17,137 bases of DNA from an uncultured Pseudoxanthomonas sp. (GCA_946886405.1 CAMPIO010000072.1:1-17137); one strand, 5' to 3'; counted from the stretch's first letter, positions 7,059-15,485 are shown. Program-made: numbers and translations. Notes: generated by a model from the sequence alone, not told the origin.

Positions 7059-8009
7059 ATGTCCCATCCGTTATCAAATTCTCCCGCTTCAACTCACATT
7101 ACTGAGCTGCACGACGCACCCGTCTCCGCCGGCGACATCGCCTCGGCTGAAACGCCGCAGTACCGGGTGCTCGCGCAGGCGCATTGGCCGGGCGTCGAGC
7201 TTCTGCTTTGCAACGAGGACATCCGCCGGCGAACGTCGTGGGCCATCGACCAGCCGCGCCATACGGTCATCGTCCATCTGGGCGGCACGATGCGCGAACT
7301 GGATACCGAGATCGACGGCGTCGGCGCCACCCACCTGCCGCCGTCGCCCGGCGACATCTGGTTGATACCTGCGGGCAAGCGCTATGCCAGCCAGGCGTGG
7401 GGACAGGTCATCACGTACGCCGAGTTGCGCGTCTCGCCGATGGCGGACGTGGACGTCGGCCCGGATCGGCGAACCATGATCGATGGCCTGATGCCGAGGC
7501 TTGGCCACCGTGATGAGTTCCTCCATTACAGCGTCGCGCGTCTTGGGCGTCTGAGTCAGCAGGATGATGACCTGTCGGCCATGATGGCGGAGCGGTTGCA
7601 ACTGCTGCTGCGCCAGCACCTGTACGACGGCTATCGGCTGCCAGCCGTTCCGGCGACATCGCCGACCTCGCTTTCGCCGCGCATCGCACGACAGCTGGGC
7701 GACCATATCGAAAGCGCGCTGGACCAGCGCATCGCGCTGTCCGACCTTGCGACGCTCGCCTGCATGAGCGTGCACCAGTTGCTCATCGCGTTCCGGCGCA
7801 CCTTCGGCACCACACCCGCGCAATACATCCTCGCGCAGCGGCTGCGTCGTGCACGCTGGCATCTGCTCAACCGCAACGACGACATCACCGTCATCGCTCT
7901 CGCCTGCGGTTTCGCCAGCCACAGCCACCTGAGCGCAGCATTCAAGCGCGATACCGGCATCACGCCCCGCCAATTCCGGGAAGGTCTGCGGATGCGTCCC
8001 CTGGACTGA
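7059..8009 (+). CDS. AraC family transcriptional regulator
   Basis: A 316-residue DNA-binding regulator. The N-terminal two thirds looks like a cupin-type sensing domain (GGTMREL at about 75-81, GDIWLIPAGKRY at 98-109). The C-terminal AraC/XylS domain (about 215-311) has two helix-turn-helix units. The first is LSDLATLACMSVHQLLIAF (about 227-245), followed by RRTFGTTPAQYI. The second is VIALACGFASHSHLSAAFKR (about 278-297), with the family ending GITPRQFREGLR. I place the start at the ATG 7059-7061. An in-frame GTG at 7032 would add nine residues, and neither has a strong Shine-Dalgarno. It is divergent to the SDR gene, its likely target. Its TGA abuts the stop of moeB. Confidence 0.92.
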   Translation: MSHPLSNSPASTHITELHDAPVSAGDIASAETPQYRVLAQAHWPGVELLLCNEDIRRRTSWAIDQPRHTVIVHLGGTMRELDTEIDGVGATHLPPSPGDIWLIPAGKRYASQAWGQVITYAELRVSPMADVDVGPDRRTMIDGLMPRLGHRDEFLHYSVARLGRLSQQDDDLSAMMAERLQLLLRQHLYDGYRLPAVPATSPTSLSPRIARQLGDHIESALDQRIALSDLATLACMSVHQLLIAFRRTFGTTPAQYILAQRLRRARWHLLNRNDDITVIALACGFASHSHLSAAFKRDTGITPRQFREGLRMRPLD

Positions 8010-9146
8010 TCAGCCGGTCCGGCAGAATGCCGCGTAGTCGATGTAACCGGGAAACGGTCGACCGGCGGCGCAGACGGGGCAATCCGGGTCGTGGCGCAAG
8101 CGGGTTTCGCGAAACCGCATGGCGAGTGCATCGAAGTGCAGCAGCCGGCCCGCCAGTGTTTCGCCGGCGCCCAGCAACAGTTTGAGCACTTCCGTTGCCT
8201 GCAGCAGGCCGATCACGCCGGGCAGCACGCCCAGCACGCCGGCTTCGGCGCAGTTCGGTGCGAATTCGGGCGGCGGCGGTTCCGGGAACAGGCAGCGGTA
8301 ACACGGCTGCTCGCCGCGATGACGCCCCGCGTCGAACACGCTCACCTGCCCTTCGAAGCGCTGCACGGCGCCGTACACCAGCGGCTTGCCCAACTTCACG
8401 CAGGCATCGTTGAGCAGGTAGCGGGCCGGGAAGTTGTCGGCGCCATCCAGCACCACGTCCACACCGTCCAGCAGCCGCTCGACGTTGTCGGCGGTGACAC
8501 GCTCCGCCACCGCGTCCACATGCGTGCGCGGGTTGAGCGCCGCCAGCGTCGCCTGTGCCGACGCGACCTTCGAGTCGCCGATACGCGCGTCGGTGTGCAG
8601 GATCTGCCGCTGCAGATTGCTCCGGTCGACCACGTCATCGTCCGCAATACGCAGGTGCCCTACCCCGGCCGCTGCCAGATAGAACGCCGCCGGTGATCCC
8701 AATCCACCGGCGCCGATCATCAGCACGCGCGCCTGCTGCAAGCGATGCTGACCTGCGACGCCCACTTCGGGCAGCAGCAGATGGCGCGAATAGCGTTCGT
8801 TGAAGTCGCGTGCCTCCGCCGACAGCGCCGGCATGACGACGGCGCGCTGCTCCTCGATCCAGCGCGAGGTACCGCCTGCAACGGACGCTACCCGGGTGTA
8901 GCCGGCAGCCTCCAGCGCACGCGCCGCATCCATGGAACGCCCCCCTTTCTGGCAGATCAGGACGATGCTGGCATCGCGGTCCGGCAGGTGGATGGCAGCA
9001 TCGCGCTCCAGCATGGCCTTGGCGATGCCACGCGCGCCTTCGGCCTGCCCGCTGGCGCGCTCGTGCTCTTCGCGGACGTCGATGAACACGCTGCCCTGCG
9101 CGAGCAGCGCCGCAACGTCCCGGGGTTCGATTTCACGGATGGCCAT
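8010..9146 (-). CDS. moeB: Molybdopterin-synthase adenylyltransferase MoeB with N-terminal rhodanese domain
   Basis: E1-like enzyme that adenylates the C-terminal glycine of MoaD (or ThiS-like proteins) for sulfur transfer in molybdenum cofactor synthesis. Residues 1-105 are a rhodanese domain with the active-site loop CQKGGRS, Cys65. The ThiF/MoeB domain follows: YSRHLLLPEVG (119-129), nucleotide loop GAGGLG (145-150), DRSNLQRQ (174-181) and Asp237 in GADN. Cys299 in NCAEAGVLG is in the position of the conserved MoeB cysteine, and zinc ligands are Cys282/Cys285 and Cys356/Cys359. The whole is 378 residues, against about 250 for E. coli MoeB. The ATG at 9144-9146 starts the rhodanese domain. 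An in-frame TTG at 9186-9188 overlaps moeA and is less likely. It lies 35 bases after moeA. Confidence 0.93.
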   Translation of the reverse strand: MAIREIEPRDVAALLAQGSVFIDVREEHERASGQAEGARGIAKAMLERDAAIHLPDRDASIVLICQKGGRSMDAARALEAAGYTRVASVAGGTSRWIEEQRAVVMPALSAEARDFNERYSRHLLLPEVGVAGQHRLQQARVLMIGAGGLGSPAAFYLAAAGVGHLRIADDDVVDRSNLQRQILHTDARIGDSKVASAQATLAALNPRTHVDAVAERVTADNVERLLDGVDVVLDGADNFPARYLLNDACVKLGKPLVYGAVQRFEGQVSVFDAGRHRGEQPCYRCLFPEPPPPEFAPNCAEAGVLGVLPGVIGLLQATEVLKLLLGAGETLAGRLLHFDALAMRFRETRLRHDPDCPVCAAGRPFPGYIDYAAFCRTG

Positions 9147-9181
9147 GCGGCGATTATCGCGCAAGTCGTGCGCGATCGATC

Positions 9182-10399
9182 TCAACAAGCGATCACGTCG
9201 ACGACGTCACCGGCGCGATAGTCGCGCACGCCCTCGGGCAGCACGATCAGCGCGTTGCTGTCGGCCGCCGCACGCAGCTGATGCGAGGCGTCGGCCGCAT
9301 TCGGCGTGACCTGCAAACGGCCGTCAGGCTCGCTATCCAGCCATCCGCGCAGGAATTCCAGGCGCTCATGCGACTTCCGCCAGGGCGCACCCAGCACCGC
9401 CTTCCAGTGCGGCCGCGCCTCGCGGCGACGCTGCAAGCCATCCAGCACCTCACGACCCAGCGTCAGGAACGTCGCCAGCACGGAGACCGGATTGCCCGGC
9501 AGGCCGAGGAACAGGGCGCGGTCCATCTCGCCGAACAGCACCGGCATGCCCGGCTTCATCCGCACCTTCCAGAAGTGGATACGACCGTGGGTAGCCAGAA
9601 GGCCGGGCAGATGATCCTTCTCACCCGCCGATACGCCACCACAGGTGATGACCACGTCGAAGGCCGACGCGGCGTCGGTCAGCAGGGTCGTCATGCGCTC
9701 AGGATCGTCCGGCAGGGTCGGCCATGCGGTCGGCTCCAGACCTTCCGCGCGCAACAGCCCCATCAGCAGGTCGCGGTTGCTGTTGTAGATCTGGCCAGGC
9801 AGCAGCGACAGTCCCGGCTCGACGAGCTCGTCACCTGTCGTGAACACGGCCACCGTCGGGCGCTGCGTGACGGCCAGCGACGCGACGCCCAGCGCCGCGG
9901 CCAGCGAAACGCGGGCCGGCGTCAGCACCTGGCCCTCATCGAGCACGCGCACGCCGGCGGGCACGTCTTCGCCTGCGCGACGGACATCGGCACCGGGCGC
10001 AATGCCGGCAGGCACCCGGACTACGCCGTCCTCCTCGACGCAGTCTTCCTTGATGGCGACCGTGTCGGTGCCCAACGGCAACGGCGCGCCGGTGGTGATG
10101 CGGATGCATTCGCCGGCGCCGACCTGCAACGCCTGCAGACGCCCGGCGAACTGCTCACCGACGCGCCGCAACGCCGTCGCACCGTCCTTCGACAGGCTGG
10201 CATGCGCGAAGGCGAAACCGTCCATGCGGCTGTTGTCGAACGGCGGCAATGCCATCGGCGAGGTGATGTCCTCGGCCAGCACACGGCCGCTGGCGCGCGT
10301 CACGGGGACACGCTCGGCTTTCAGCATGCGGTTGGCGGCGACGCTGCGGACGATTTCCGCGGCGGTGGCGAAATCGATGCGGGTCGGGTAAGCGGTCAC
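9182..10399 (-). CDS. moeA: Molybdopterin molybdenumtransferase MoeA
   Basis: Inserts molybdate into adenylated molybdopterin to complete the molybdenum cofactor; cytoplasmic. It has 405 residues, typical for MoeA. Signatures in order are [12 protein letters not shown] (52-63, Asp60), [13 protein letters not shown] (102-114), FTTGDEL (186-192), [12 protein letters not shown] (253-264), [13 protein letters not shown] (278-290) and [14 protein letters not shown] (298-311). The start is a GTG at 10397-10399 that overlaps the der stop codon as GTGA, so translation is probably coupled to der. moeB follows 35 bases after the stop. Other cofactor genes (moaA-E, mobA) are not in the window. Confidence 0.95.
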   Translation of the reverse strand: MTAYPTRIDFATAAEIVRSVAANRMLKAERVPVTRASGRVLAEDITSPMALPPFDNSRMDGFAFAHASLSKDGATALRRVGEQFAGRLQALQVGAGECIRITTGAPLPLGTDTVAIKEDCVEEDGVVRVPAGIAPGADVRRAGEDVPAGVRVLDEGQVLTPARVSLAAALGVASLAVTQRPTVAVFTTGDELVEPGLSLLPGQIYNSNRDLLMGLLRAEGLEPTAWPTLPDDPERMTTLLTDAASAFDVVITCGGVSAGEKDHLPGLLATHGRIHFWKVRMKPGMPVLFGEMDRALFLGLPGNPVSVLATFLTLGREVLDGLQRRREARPHWKAVLGAPWRKSHERLEFLRGWLDSEPDGRLQVTPNAADASHQLRAAADSNALIVLPEGVRDYRAGDVVDVIAC

Positions 10400-11796
10400 T
10401 TGCCGCGTTTGACGTGCCGGATCAGGCGGCGCTTCTTCGCGATCTGCTTCTCGGTGAGCACGTTCTTCTTGCCCTCGTAGGGATTGGCGCCCTCGCGGAA
10501 GATGAAGCGTACCGGCGTGCCGACCAGCTTGAAACGCTTGCGGAAGAAGTTCTCCAGGTAACGCTTGTACGACTCCGGCAATACTTTAAGCCGGGTGCCG
10601 TGCACGATGAAGGTCGGCGGGTTCGCGCCACCCGGATGCACGTAGCGCAGCTTGGACACATGGCCACGGATGCTCGGAGGCGGATTGGTCTCGTAGGCAA
10701 CCTCGAGCGCCTTGTTGACCTCGCTGGTGCCGAACTCCTTGGTCGCCGACGCATGCGCGCGATGGATCGCCTTGAACAGCTCGCGCAAGCCCGAGCCGTG
10801 CAGGGCGGAGATGCGCACCACTTCAGCCCATTCCACGAAGCCCAGTTTGCGGGCGAGCAAGGCTTCGGCCTGCTCGCGCTGGTAGGTGGTCAGTCCGTCC
10901 CATTTGTTGATGCCCACCACCAGGGCGCGGCCAGCGTCGAGCACGGCGCCCAGCACGCTGGCGTCCTGGTCGGTGACGCCTTCGGTGGCATCCAGCAACA
11001 ACACCGCTACCTGGCATTGCTCAATCGCCTGCAGCGTCTTGACCACGCTGAACTTCTCGACCGCCTCTTCCACCTTGCCTTTGCGACGAAGGCCGGCGGT
11101 GTCGATCAGGCGGTACTGCCGTCCATCACGCTCCATGTCGACGGCAATGGAGTCGCGCGTGGTCCCGGGCACTTCGGACGCGATCATGCGCTCCTCGCCC
11201 AGCAGTCGGTTCACCAGCGTGGACTTGCCGACATTGGGACGACCGACGAAAGCGACGCGCATGCGGTCCGGATCATTGTCCAGACCGGCCGTCGCCCCTT
11301 CTTCCGGCAGCCGCTGGTGCACCTCTTCCAGCAGATCGTCGATACCCTGGCGATGCGACGCCGAGATGGTGATGACATCAGCGAAGCCATAGCGCGCGAA
11401 ATCCGCGAGCGCCGTGGTTTCGTTGATGCCGTCGATCTTGTTGATGACCAGCAGCGTCGGGCGCGCGGTCTTGCGCAGCCAGGCAAGGATCTCGTCATCG
11501 AGCGCCGAAGCACCTTCGCGTCCATCGACGATGAACAGCACCAGGTCCGCCTCTTCGGCCGCCGCACGCGCCTGCCGCGCCGTGGCACCCGCCAGCCCTT
11601 CTTCTTCGCCCGCGATGCCGCCCGTATCGACGACCAGGAAGGGGTCTTCCTCGTCAAGGCGGCAGACGCCGTAGTTGCGGTCACGGGTCACGCCCGGCTG
11701 GTCGTGCACCAGGGCGTCACGACTGCGCGTCAGCGCGTTGAACAGGGTGGATTTGCCGACGTTGGGACGGCCCACCAGGGCGACGAGGGGCAGCAT
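10396..11796 (-). CDS. der: Ribosome biogenesis GTPase Der (EngA)
   Basis: Essential tandem GTPase needed for 50S ribosomal subunit assembly. It has 466 residues. The first G domain has G1 GRPNVGKS (9-16), PGVTRD (34-39), DTGG (57-60) and NKID (119-122). The second has GRPNVGKS (185-192), PGTTRD (210-215), DTAG (232-235) and NKWD (297-300). The C-terminal KH-like domain includes [16 protein letters not shown] (371-386) and ends with the basic tail [13 protein letters not shown]. The start ATG at 11794-11796 gives the standard [17 protein letters not shown]-terminus, though no clear Shine-Dalgarno precedes it. It is separated from bamB by a terminator, so it likely has its own promoter. Confidence 0.97.
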   Translation of the reverse strand: MLPLVALVGRPNVGKSTLFNALTRSRDALVHDQPGVTRDRNYGVCRLDEEDPFLVVDTGGIAGEEEGLAGATARQARAAAEEADLVLFIVDGREGASALDDEILAWLRKTARPTLLVINKIDGINETTALADFARYGFADVITISASHRQGIDDLLEEVHQRLPEEGATAGLDNDPDRMRVAFVGRPNVGKSTLVNRLLGEERMIASEVPGTTRDSIAVDMERDGRQYRLIDTAGLRRKGKVEEAVEKFSVVKTLQAIEQCQVAVLLLDATEGVTDQDASVLGAVLDAGRALVVGINKWDGLTTYQREQAEALLARKLGFVEWAEVVRISALHGSGLRELFKAIHRAHASATKEFGTSEVNKALEVAYETNPPPSIRGHVSKLRYVHPGGANPPTFIVHGTRLKVLPESYKRYLENFFRKRFKLVGTPVRFIFREGANPYEGKKNVLTEKQIAKKRRLIRHVKRGK

Positions 11797-11825
11797 GCAG
11801 GGAGCAACCGTGAAGAGGAAGGTCG

Positions 11826-11865
11826 CCGGAGGCTCGCGATCGCGCGGGTGGCGCGACGGCTCCGG
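11826..11865 (-). promoter_or_regulatory. Hairpin in the der 5' leader
   Basis: CCGGAGGCTCGCG (11826-11838) pairs with CGCGACGGCTCCGG (11852-11865), leaving one mismatch and one bulged base around a 13-base loop. Read on the minus strand it lies 29 bases before the der start codon. It is far enough from the start not to block it directly. A role in der expression or mRNA stability is possible but not shown. Confidence 0.35.
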
Positions 11866-11910
11866 TCGGTCAAGGGGCTGCCATGGTATCGGAATACCTC
11901 CCCTTCCGCG

Positions 11911-11935
11911 AAAAAGGGCCGCAATGCGGCCCCTT
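11911..11935 (-). terminator. Rho-independent terminator after bamB
   Basis: Read on the minus strand, GGGCCGC pairs with GCGGCCC around a three-base loop (11916-11932) and is followed directly by five T residues (11911-11915). This is the textbook intrinsic-terminator form. It lies 41-66 bases after the bamB stop and would end the ndk-to-bamB transcript before der. Confidence 0.8.
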
Positions 11936-11947
11936 CGAAAACAGGAA

Positions 11948-11966
11948 GGAGTGGCCAGGCCACTCC
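11948..11966 (-). terminator. First hairpin of a tandem pair after bamB
   Basis: A near-perfect 19-base palindrome, GGAGTGGCC and GGCCACTCC around a single central base, starts 10 bases after the bamB stop. On the minus strand it is followed by TTCCTGTTTT, a broken T-run. It probably adds to the stronger terminator just downstream or caps the mRNA end. Confidence 0.5.
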
Positions 11967-11976
11967 CCCTGATGGA

Positions 11977-13164
11977 TCACTTGAAGCCGAATGCCGTCAG
12001 GCCGCCTTCCACATCCTGGACCACCAGGATGCCATCGGCTGCGACCGGCTTGCCACGGATCGCCTTGCCGCCGATGCGTGCGCGTGCGGCCACTTCGCCA
12101 TTGTCTGTCTTCAGCCAGTGCAGGTAGCCATCGTAATCACCGACCACGGCGTAATCGCCATGGATCGTGGGGGCCGTCAGCGAACGGCGCGCCAGCGTGG
12201 TGTTGGACCACAACGCGCTGCCGCTGTACTTGTCGAGCGCCCAGACCGTGCCCGCCGGATCCGACACCAGGACCGCACTGCTGGTCACCGCCAGCCCACC
12301 TGCGCCGCCGTTGTCGCGCGTCCAGAGCGGCCGGCCGGAAGGACCTTCGATGGCCACCGTTTCCTTCTTGTAACTGGTGGCGTACAGCGTGGTGCCTTCG
12401 AGCACGGGCGCACCGTCGACATCCGCCATGCGCTCCAGCTCGCTGCGTCCTTCGGGCATGCCGACGGTCTGCGTCCACATCGGCCGCCCATCATTCGCCG
12501 CAAGCGCGGTGACGGTGCCATCATCGCTGCCCGCGAACACCACACCAGGGCCCGCCACGACAGGCGCATTGCCGCGTACCGTCAGGCTGGGAAGCTCGTT
12601 CGTCCAGAACCAGCGACGTTCGCCGGTGTCGGCTGCCAACGCAGTCACGCGTCCGTCGTTGCTGCGGACAAACACCACGCCCTCGCCGACGACGGGGGCC
12701 GCGATGACTTCGTTCGGCACCTTGGCCTGCCACTTTTCTGCGCCGGTTGCAGCATCGAGTGCAACGACCTGGCCATCCAGCGTACCGACGACCACCAGGC
12801 CATTGCCTGCACCGGGGCCACCGGACAAACGCAGGTCCGACTTGTATTGCCACGCCTGCTTGCCGGTCTGCAAGTCGAAGGCGCGCACTCCACCCTCCAC
12901 CGCTGCCGCATAGACACGACCACCATCGACAACAGGAGTCTGCTGAAGGCCAAGGCGCTGCTCGCCTTTGCCCGCGTTGGCGGACCACAGCTTCGAGACC
13001 GTGGTCGATGCAGTGAAGTCGACGAGTTCCGCCGGCTCGACGGGCTTCTCGCCTTCCTTGTCCTTGCCGGAGAACCAGCCCTTCACGGTGCTGCAGCCAC
13101 CCAGCGCCGCAACGAGCGCGGCGACGGCAGCCAGCCGGACGATAGGTGTCGTGGCGCGCGTCAT
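11977..13164 (-). CDS. bamB: Outer membrane protein assembly factor BamB
   Basis: Lipoprotein subunit of the BAM complex that inserts beta-barrel proteins in the outer membrane. It has 395 residues. The signal peptide ends in the lipobox LGGC with Cys24; Ser at +2 predicts outer-membrane sorting. The mature part shows eight propeller repeats of PQQ type, each with a Gly-x-Val-x-Ala-Leu / Gly-x-x-x-Trp pattern. Examples are GQVVALDAATGAEKW, GRVTALAADTGERRW, GTVTALAANDGRPMW and GTVWALDKYSGSALW, as expected for the eight-bladed BamB propeller. The ATG at 13162-13164 overlaps the yfgM stop as ATGA, so the two are probably coupled. Tandem hairpins follow the stop. Confidence 0.96.
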   Translation of the reverse strand: MTRATTPIVRLAAVAALVAALGGCSTVKGWFSGKDKEGEKPVEPAELVDFTASTTVSKLWSANAGKGEQRLGLQQTPVVDGGRVYAAAVEGGVRAFDLQTGKQAWQYKSDLRLSGGPGAGNGLVVVGTLDGQVVALDAATGAEKWQAKVPNEVIAAPVVGEGVVFVRSNDGRVTALAADTGERRWFWTNELPSLTVRGNAPVVAGPGVVFAGSDDGTVTALAANDGRPMWTQTVGMPEGRSELERMADVDGAPVLEGTTLYATSYKKETVAIEGPSGRPLWTRDNGGAGGLAVTSSAVLVSDPAGTVWALDKYSGSALWSNTTLARRSLTAPTIHGDYAVVGDYDGYLHWLKTDNGEVAARARIGGKAIRGKPVAADGILVVQDVEGGLTAFGFK

Positions 13165-13796
13165 GCGACACCCCCGGTCTTGGGCGGGGTACCACCGGCG
13201 TCGATCAGTTTCAGCTCGACCAACCGGCGCTGCGGAGAAACTGCATCCAGCGTAGTAAGAGCGCGGGTATACGCTTCCTGCGCTTCCTTTACCTTGCCAG
13301 TCGCAAGCAGCGCATCGCCACGGATTTCGAGGCTGGACGCATCCTCTGCCTTGTCGAGCAGTTTCAATGCCTCGTCATGCTTGCCGGCATCCATCAACAA
13401 GCGCGCGAGGCGCAGGTTGACCAGCGGCCGGAGGGCATCATCGGGGCTCAGCGCGCGCAGGGTGGCGATAGCGGCATCCCGCTCACCGGCCTGGAGTTGC
13501 GCCTTGGCCAACTGCAGGCCCGCCGCATCCGCATACAGTTCGTCTTCCTTCACCAGCGCATCGACCGCGCCTGCGGCCTGCTTCAGATCGCCTTTGGCAA
13601 GCCCTTCGACCGCCGTCTGGTAGCTCTGGTAAGCCTGCTCCTGCTTGCCGGCCTTGTCCTTCTGCCACCACTGCCAGCCCAGGATCACACCCAAGCCAAG
13701 GACGACGCCGCCGATCAAACCGGCACCATTACTCCTCAGCCAGCTGCGGACACGTTCGCTTTGTTCGTGCTCGTCGAGCAGATCATCAATCGCCAT
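13161..13796 (-). CDS. yfgM: YfgM-like ancillary SecYEG translocon subunit (TPR protein)
   Basis: A 211-residue single-span membrane protein. The E. coli homologue (about 206 residues) associates with SecYEG and PpiD and takes part in periplasmic chaperone handover. The N-terminus MAIDDLLDEHEQSERVRSWLR is cytoplasmic and is the family hallmark. The membrane segment is about 24-44, ending WQWWQKDKAGKQEQA. The rest is periplasmic helical/TPR repeats (for example DAALRPLVNLRLARL-like segments around 119-135 and GKHDEALKLLDKA at 138-150), with a proline/glycine-rich tail. The ATG at 13794-13796 is preceded by an AAGAGAG Shine-Dalgarno. It sits between rodZ and bamB, as in other gammaproteobacteria, but ispG and hisS are missing between it and rodZ. 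Confidence 0.9.
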   Translation of the reverse strand: MAIDDLLDEHEQSERVRSWLRSNGAGLIGGVVLGLGVILGWQWWQKDKAGKQEQAYQSYQTAVEGLAKGDLKQAAGAVDALVKEDELYADAAGLQLAKAQLQAGERDAAIATLRALSPDDALRPLVNLRLARLLMDAGKHDEALKLLDKAEDASSLEIRGDALLATGKVKEAQEAYTRALTTLDAVSPQRRLVELKLIDAGGTPPKTGGVA

Positions 13797-13807
13797 GCGC
13801 TCTCTTG

Positions 13808-13859
13808 CCCCGTCTCAAGCGGGGTCTCGGTCTAGGTTGGACAGACCCGCACGCGGGTC
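13808..13859 (-). promoter_or_regulatory. Set of competing hairpins in the rodZ-yfgM spacer
   Basis: On the minus strand, GACCCGC-GT-GCGGGTC (13844-13859) begins within the rodZ stop codon. Its GGGTCT half (13843-13848) could instead pair with AGACC (13829-13833) or AGACCC (13822-13827). A separate CCCCG/CGGGG hairpin (13808-13824) lies just before the yfgM ribosome-binding site. There is no T-run. The layout allows mutually exclusive folds that could tune yfgM translation or readthrough, but it is only a paper fold. Confidence 0.3.
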
Positions 13860-14673
13860 AGTCAACGACCGGCGCCAGGGAACCCTCAGAGGATACCGTA
13901 AAGCGTGCGACATTCGCTCGCTGGTACGGCGCCAAGTCCACCGTACTACCGGCTTGCTGAACCTGGACCGCCGTGGCGTCGCCCAGCTTCACGCGACCGA
14001 CTTCCCCCAGCGCATACCGACGCTCTTCGCCTGCGCGCAGCAGTGCGTGTTCGACCTTGCGACCATCCGGAGCGTTTACTTCCACCCAGCTGTCGCCCTT
14101 GAACGTCAACGACAACCACGCGGCTGCCGGACGCGGTACCGGCGTCAATGAAGCGACGTAGGGCGCGGCCTGCGGACGGCTGACCGCGGGCGCATCCATC
14201 GCTTGACGATCGGTGCGGGGTGAGTCCGGAACGACATCGAGCGAGGCCGTGGCAGCATCAGTCCCAGGTCCGGCCGACGGCCTGAGGGCCATCCACACCG
14301 GCGTCGCGATCACCAGCGTCAGCACGACGTAGACGGCTCGCCGCTTGAAACTCTCGAAGACGTACTGCACGCGTGGCGTATGAGTGTGGCTGACCAGTTC
14401 CACGGGCCGGGACACGACCGCATCGGCCTGCTGCAGGAACGGTTCCACGTCCACTTTCAGCAGGCGGCCATAGCTGCGCAGCTGCCCGCGCACGAAGACC
14501 GCGCCACCGGATTGCCCCCACTGGCCCGCCTCGAGGGCTTGCAGCACCTTTACGGGCATCTTCAGCCGCGTACTGGCCTCCTGCACCGACAGGCCGGCCT
14601 GCTCGCGCGCCTTCCTCAACGCCTCACCGCACCCCTGCGGCGGGGACACTTCCCCGACTACCGATTGCATCAT
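13858..14673 (-). CDS. rodZ: Cytoskeletal protein RodZ
   Basis: Bitopic inner-membrane protein that links MreB filaments to the cell-wall elongation machinery and keeps rod shape. It has 271 residues. The cytoplasmic HTH_25-type domain spans about 15-85, including GEALRKAREQAGLSVQEAS and FVRGQLRSYGRLLKVD, the typical RodZ signature. One membrane segment lies at about 112-130. After a Pro/Ala-rich linker (131-182), the periplasmic DUF4115 domain (about 184-262) starts AWLSLTFKGDSWVEVNAPDG. The ATG at 14671-14673 overlaps the pilF stop as ATGA, and a second ATG follows immediately. The linker is shorter than in E. coli RodZ (337 residues). Confidence 0.94.
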   Translation of the reverse strand: MMQSVVGEVSPPQGCGEALRKAREQAGLSVQEASTRLKMPVKVLQALEAGQWGQSGGAVFVRGQLRSYGRLLKVDVEPFLQQADAVVSRPVELVSHTHTPRVQYVFESFKRRAVYVVLTLVIATPVWMALRPSAGPGTDAATASLDVVPDSPRTDRQAMDAPAVSRPQAAPYVASLTPVPRPAAAWLSLTFKGDSWVEVNAPDGRKVEHALLRAGEERRYALGEVGRVKLGDATAVQVQQAGSTVDLAPYQRANVARFTVSSEGSLAPVVD

Positions 14674-15485
14674 GGCCCTGCATTTCCCCCAGAATTGACG
14701 TCCTGCGCGTCGGGGAACTCCGCCCGAATCCGCTGAACATATCGACTGGCAGCGGCCTTGTCGCCGAGTCTATCTTCAATTTGTGATGCGAGTTTCAACA
14801 CCGCCGGACTGGCCGGCGCTGCCGCCAGCCTCCGCTCCACGAAAGCGCGCGCAGACAGGTACTGCTGGCGACGGAACTCGAGCTCCGCCATGGCGCCCAG
14901 CGCAGTGGCGTTGGAGGGTGCCCGGGAGAGCGCCAGGCGCAGGTCGCGTTCAGCGCGCTCCACCTGCCCGCTCGACAAGGCGCAATTGCCGGCATTCGCC
15001 AAGGCGACGTCAGGCGTTGCATACCCGGGCGCCCGCACGGCGCGATCGAACCAGACCAGCGACTCCGCCGCATGCCCGTTCGAGCAAAGCCAGGTGCCGT
15101 AATTGTTCTGGAATGCCCCCTGCCCCTGTCCGACCTCCGCTGCGCGGCGGTAGAGCTCGCCTGCCTGGGCCTGCTGGCCACGACGGTCGGCGATGACGGC
15201 CAGCATGGTGGTGGCATCCGCTGAATCCGGCGCCAGTTTCAGCGCGGCCCGGGCTTCCTTCTCCGCTGCGTCCAGCTCACCCGCCTGGAGCCTGTACACG
15301 GAACGCGACAAGGCCGCTTGCAGCGCTTGCCTCTGCTTGACCTCCGGACCGTCCTTGACCGAGTAGTCCTGCGCGATCTGCTCGCCATCCTTGCGGTCCA
15401 TCTTGGGGCGCACGAAGGTCAGGCGGCTGCAGGCGGTCGCCAGCAGGAGGGGAATCAGCAGCAGGCAGAGCGCCTTATGCCGCAT
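14670..15485 (-). CDS. pilF: Type IV pilus biogenesis/stability lipoprotein PilF (PilW)
   Basis: Outer-membrane lipoprotein pilotin needed for PilQ secretin multimer assembly. It has 271 residues. The signal peptide [19 protein letters not shown] ends at lipobox Cys19 with Ser at +2. The mature part is a run of TPR repeats from about 53 to 250. The conserved [22 protein letters not shown] (129-150) is typical of PilF/PilW. The polar tail has no membrane segment. The ATG at 15483-15485 lies inside the end of rlmN (11-base overlap) with AGGG eight bases upstream, and the stop overlaps rodZ by 4 bases. Its place after rlmN matches the conserved gammaproteobacterial order. Confidence 0.92.
   Translation of the reverse strand: MRHKALCLLLIPLLLATACSRLTFVRPKMDRKDGEQIAQDYSVKDGPEVKQRQALQAALSRSVYRLQAGELDAAEKEARAALKLAPDSADATTMLAVIADRRGQQAQAGELYRRAAEVGQGQGAFQNNYGTWLCSNGHAAESLVWFDRAVRAPGYATPDVALANAGNCALSSGQVERAERDLRLALSRAPSNATALGAMAELEFRRQQYLSARAFVERRLAAAPASPAVLKLASQIEDRLGDKAAASRYVQRIRAEFPDAQDVNSGGNAGP

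Noticed and set aside
9281..10480. Plus-strand open frame of about 399 codons opposite moeA.
   Set aside because: Low-complexity Arg/Gln/His composition; moeA on the other strand has all family motifs.
8010..11796. A defence or other novel operon around the rhodanese-E1 protein (E1-like proteins occur in CBASS and ubiquitin-like systems).
   Set aside because: The E1 protein has full MoeB cysteine and zinc motifs and sits beside moeA. There is no nucleotide cyclase, E2, JAB protease or effector gene nearby.
11826..11865. A third REP-like element before der.
   Set aside because: It forms a hairpin but lacks the GTAG/GTGG head and the GCGCGAT tail shared by the two other repeats.
10414..13623. 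Plus-strand open frame of about 1069 codons opposite der, bamB and yfgM.
   Set aside because: It runs antisense through three well-recognised genes. The predicted protein is a His/Arg/Gln/Ala-rich mix with no recognisable domain, as expected from mirrored codon bias in GC-rich DNA.
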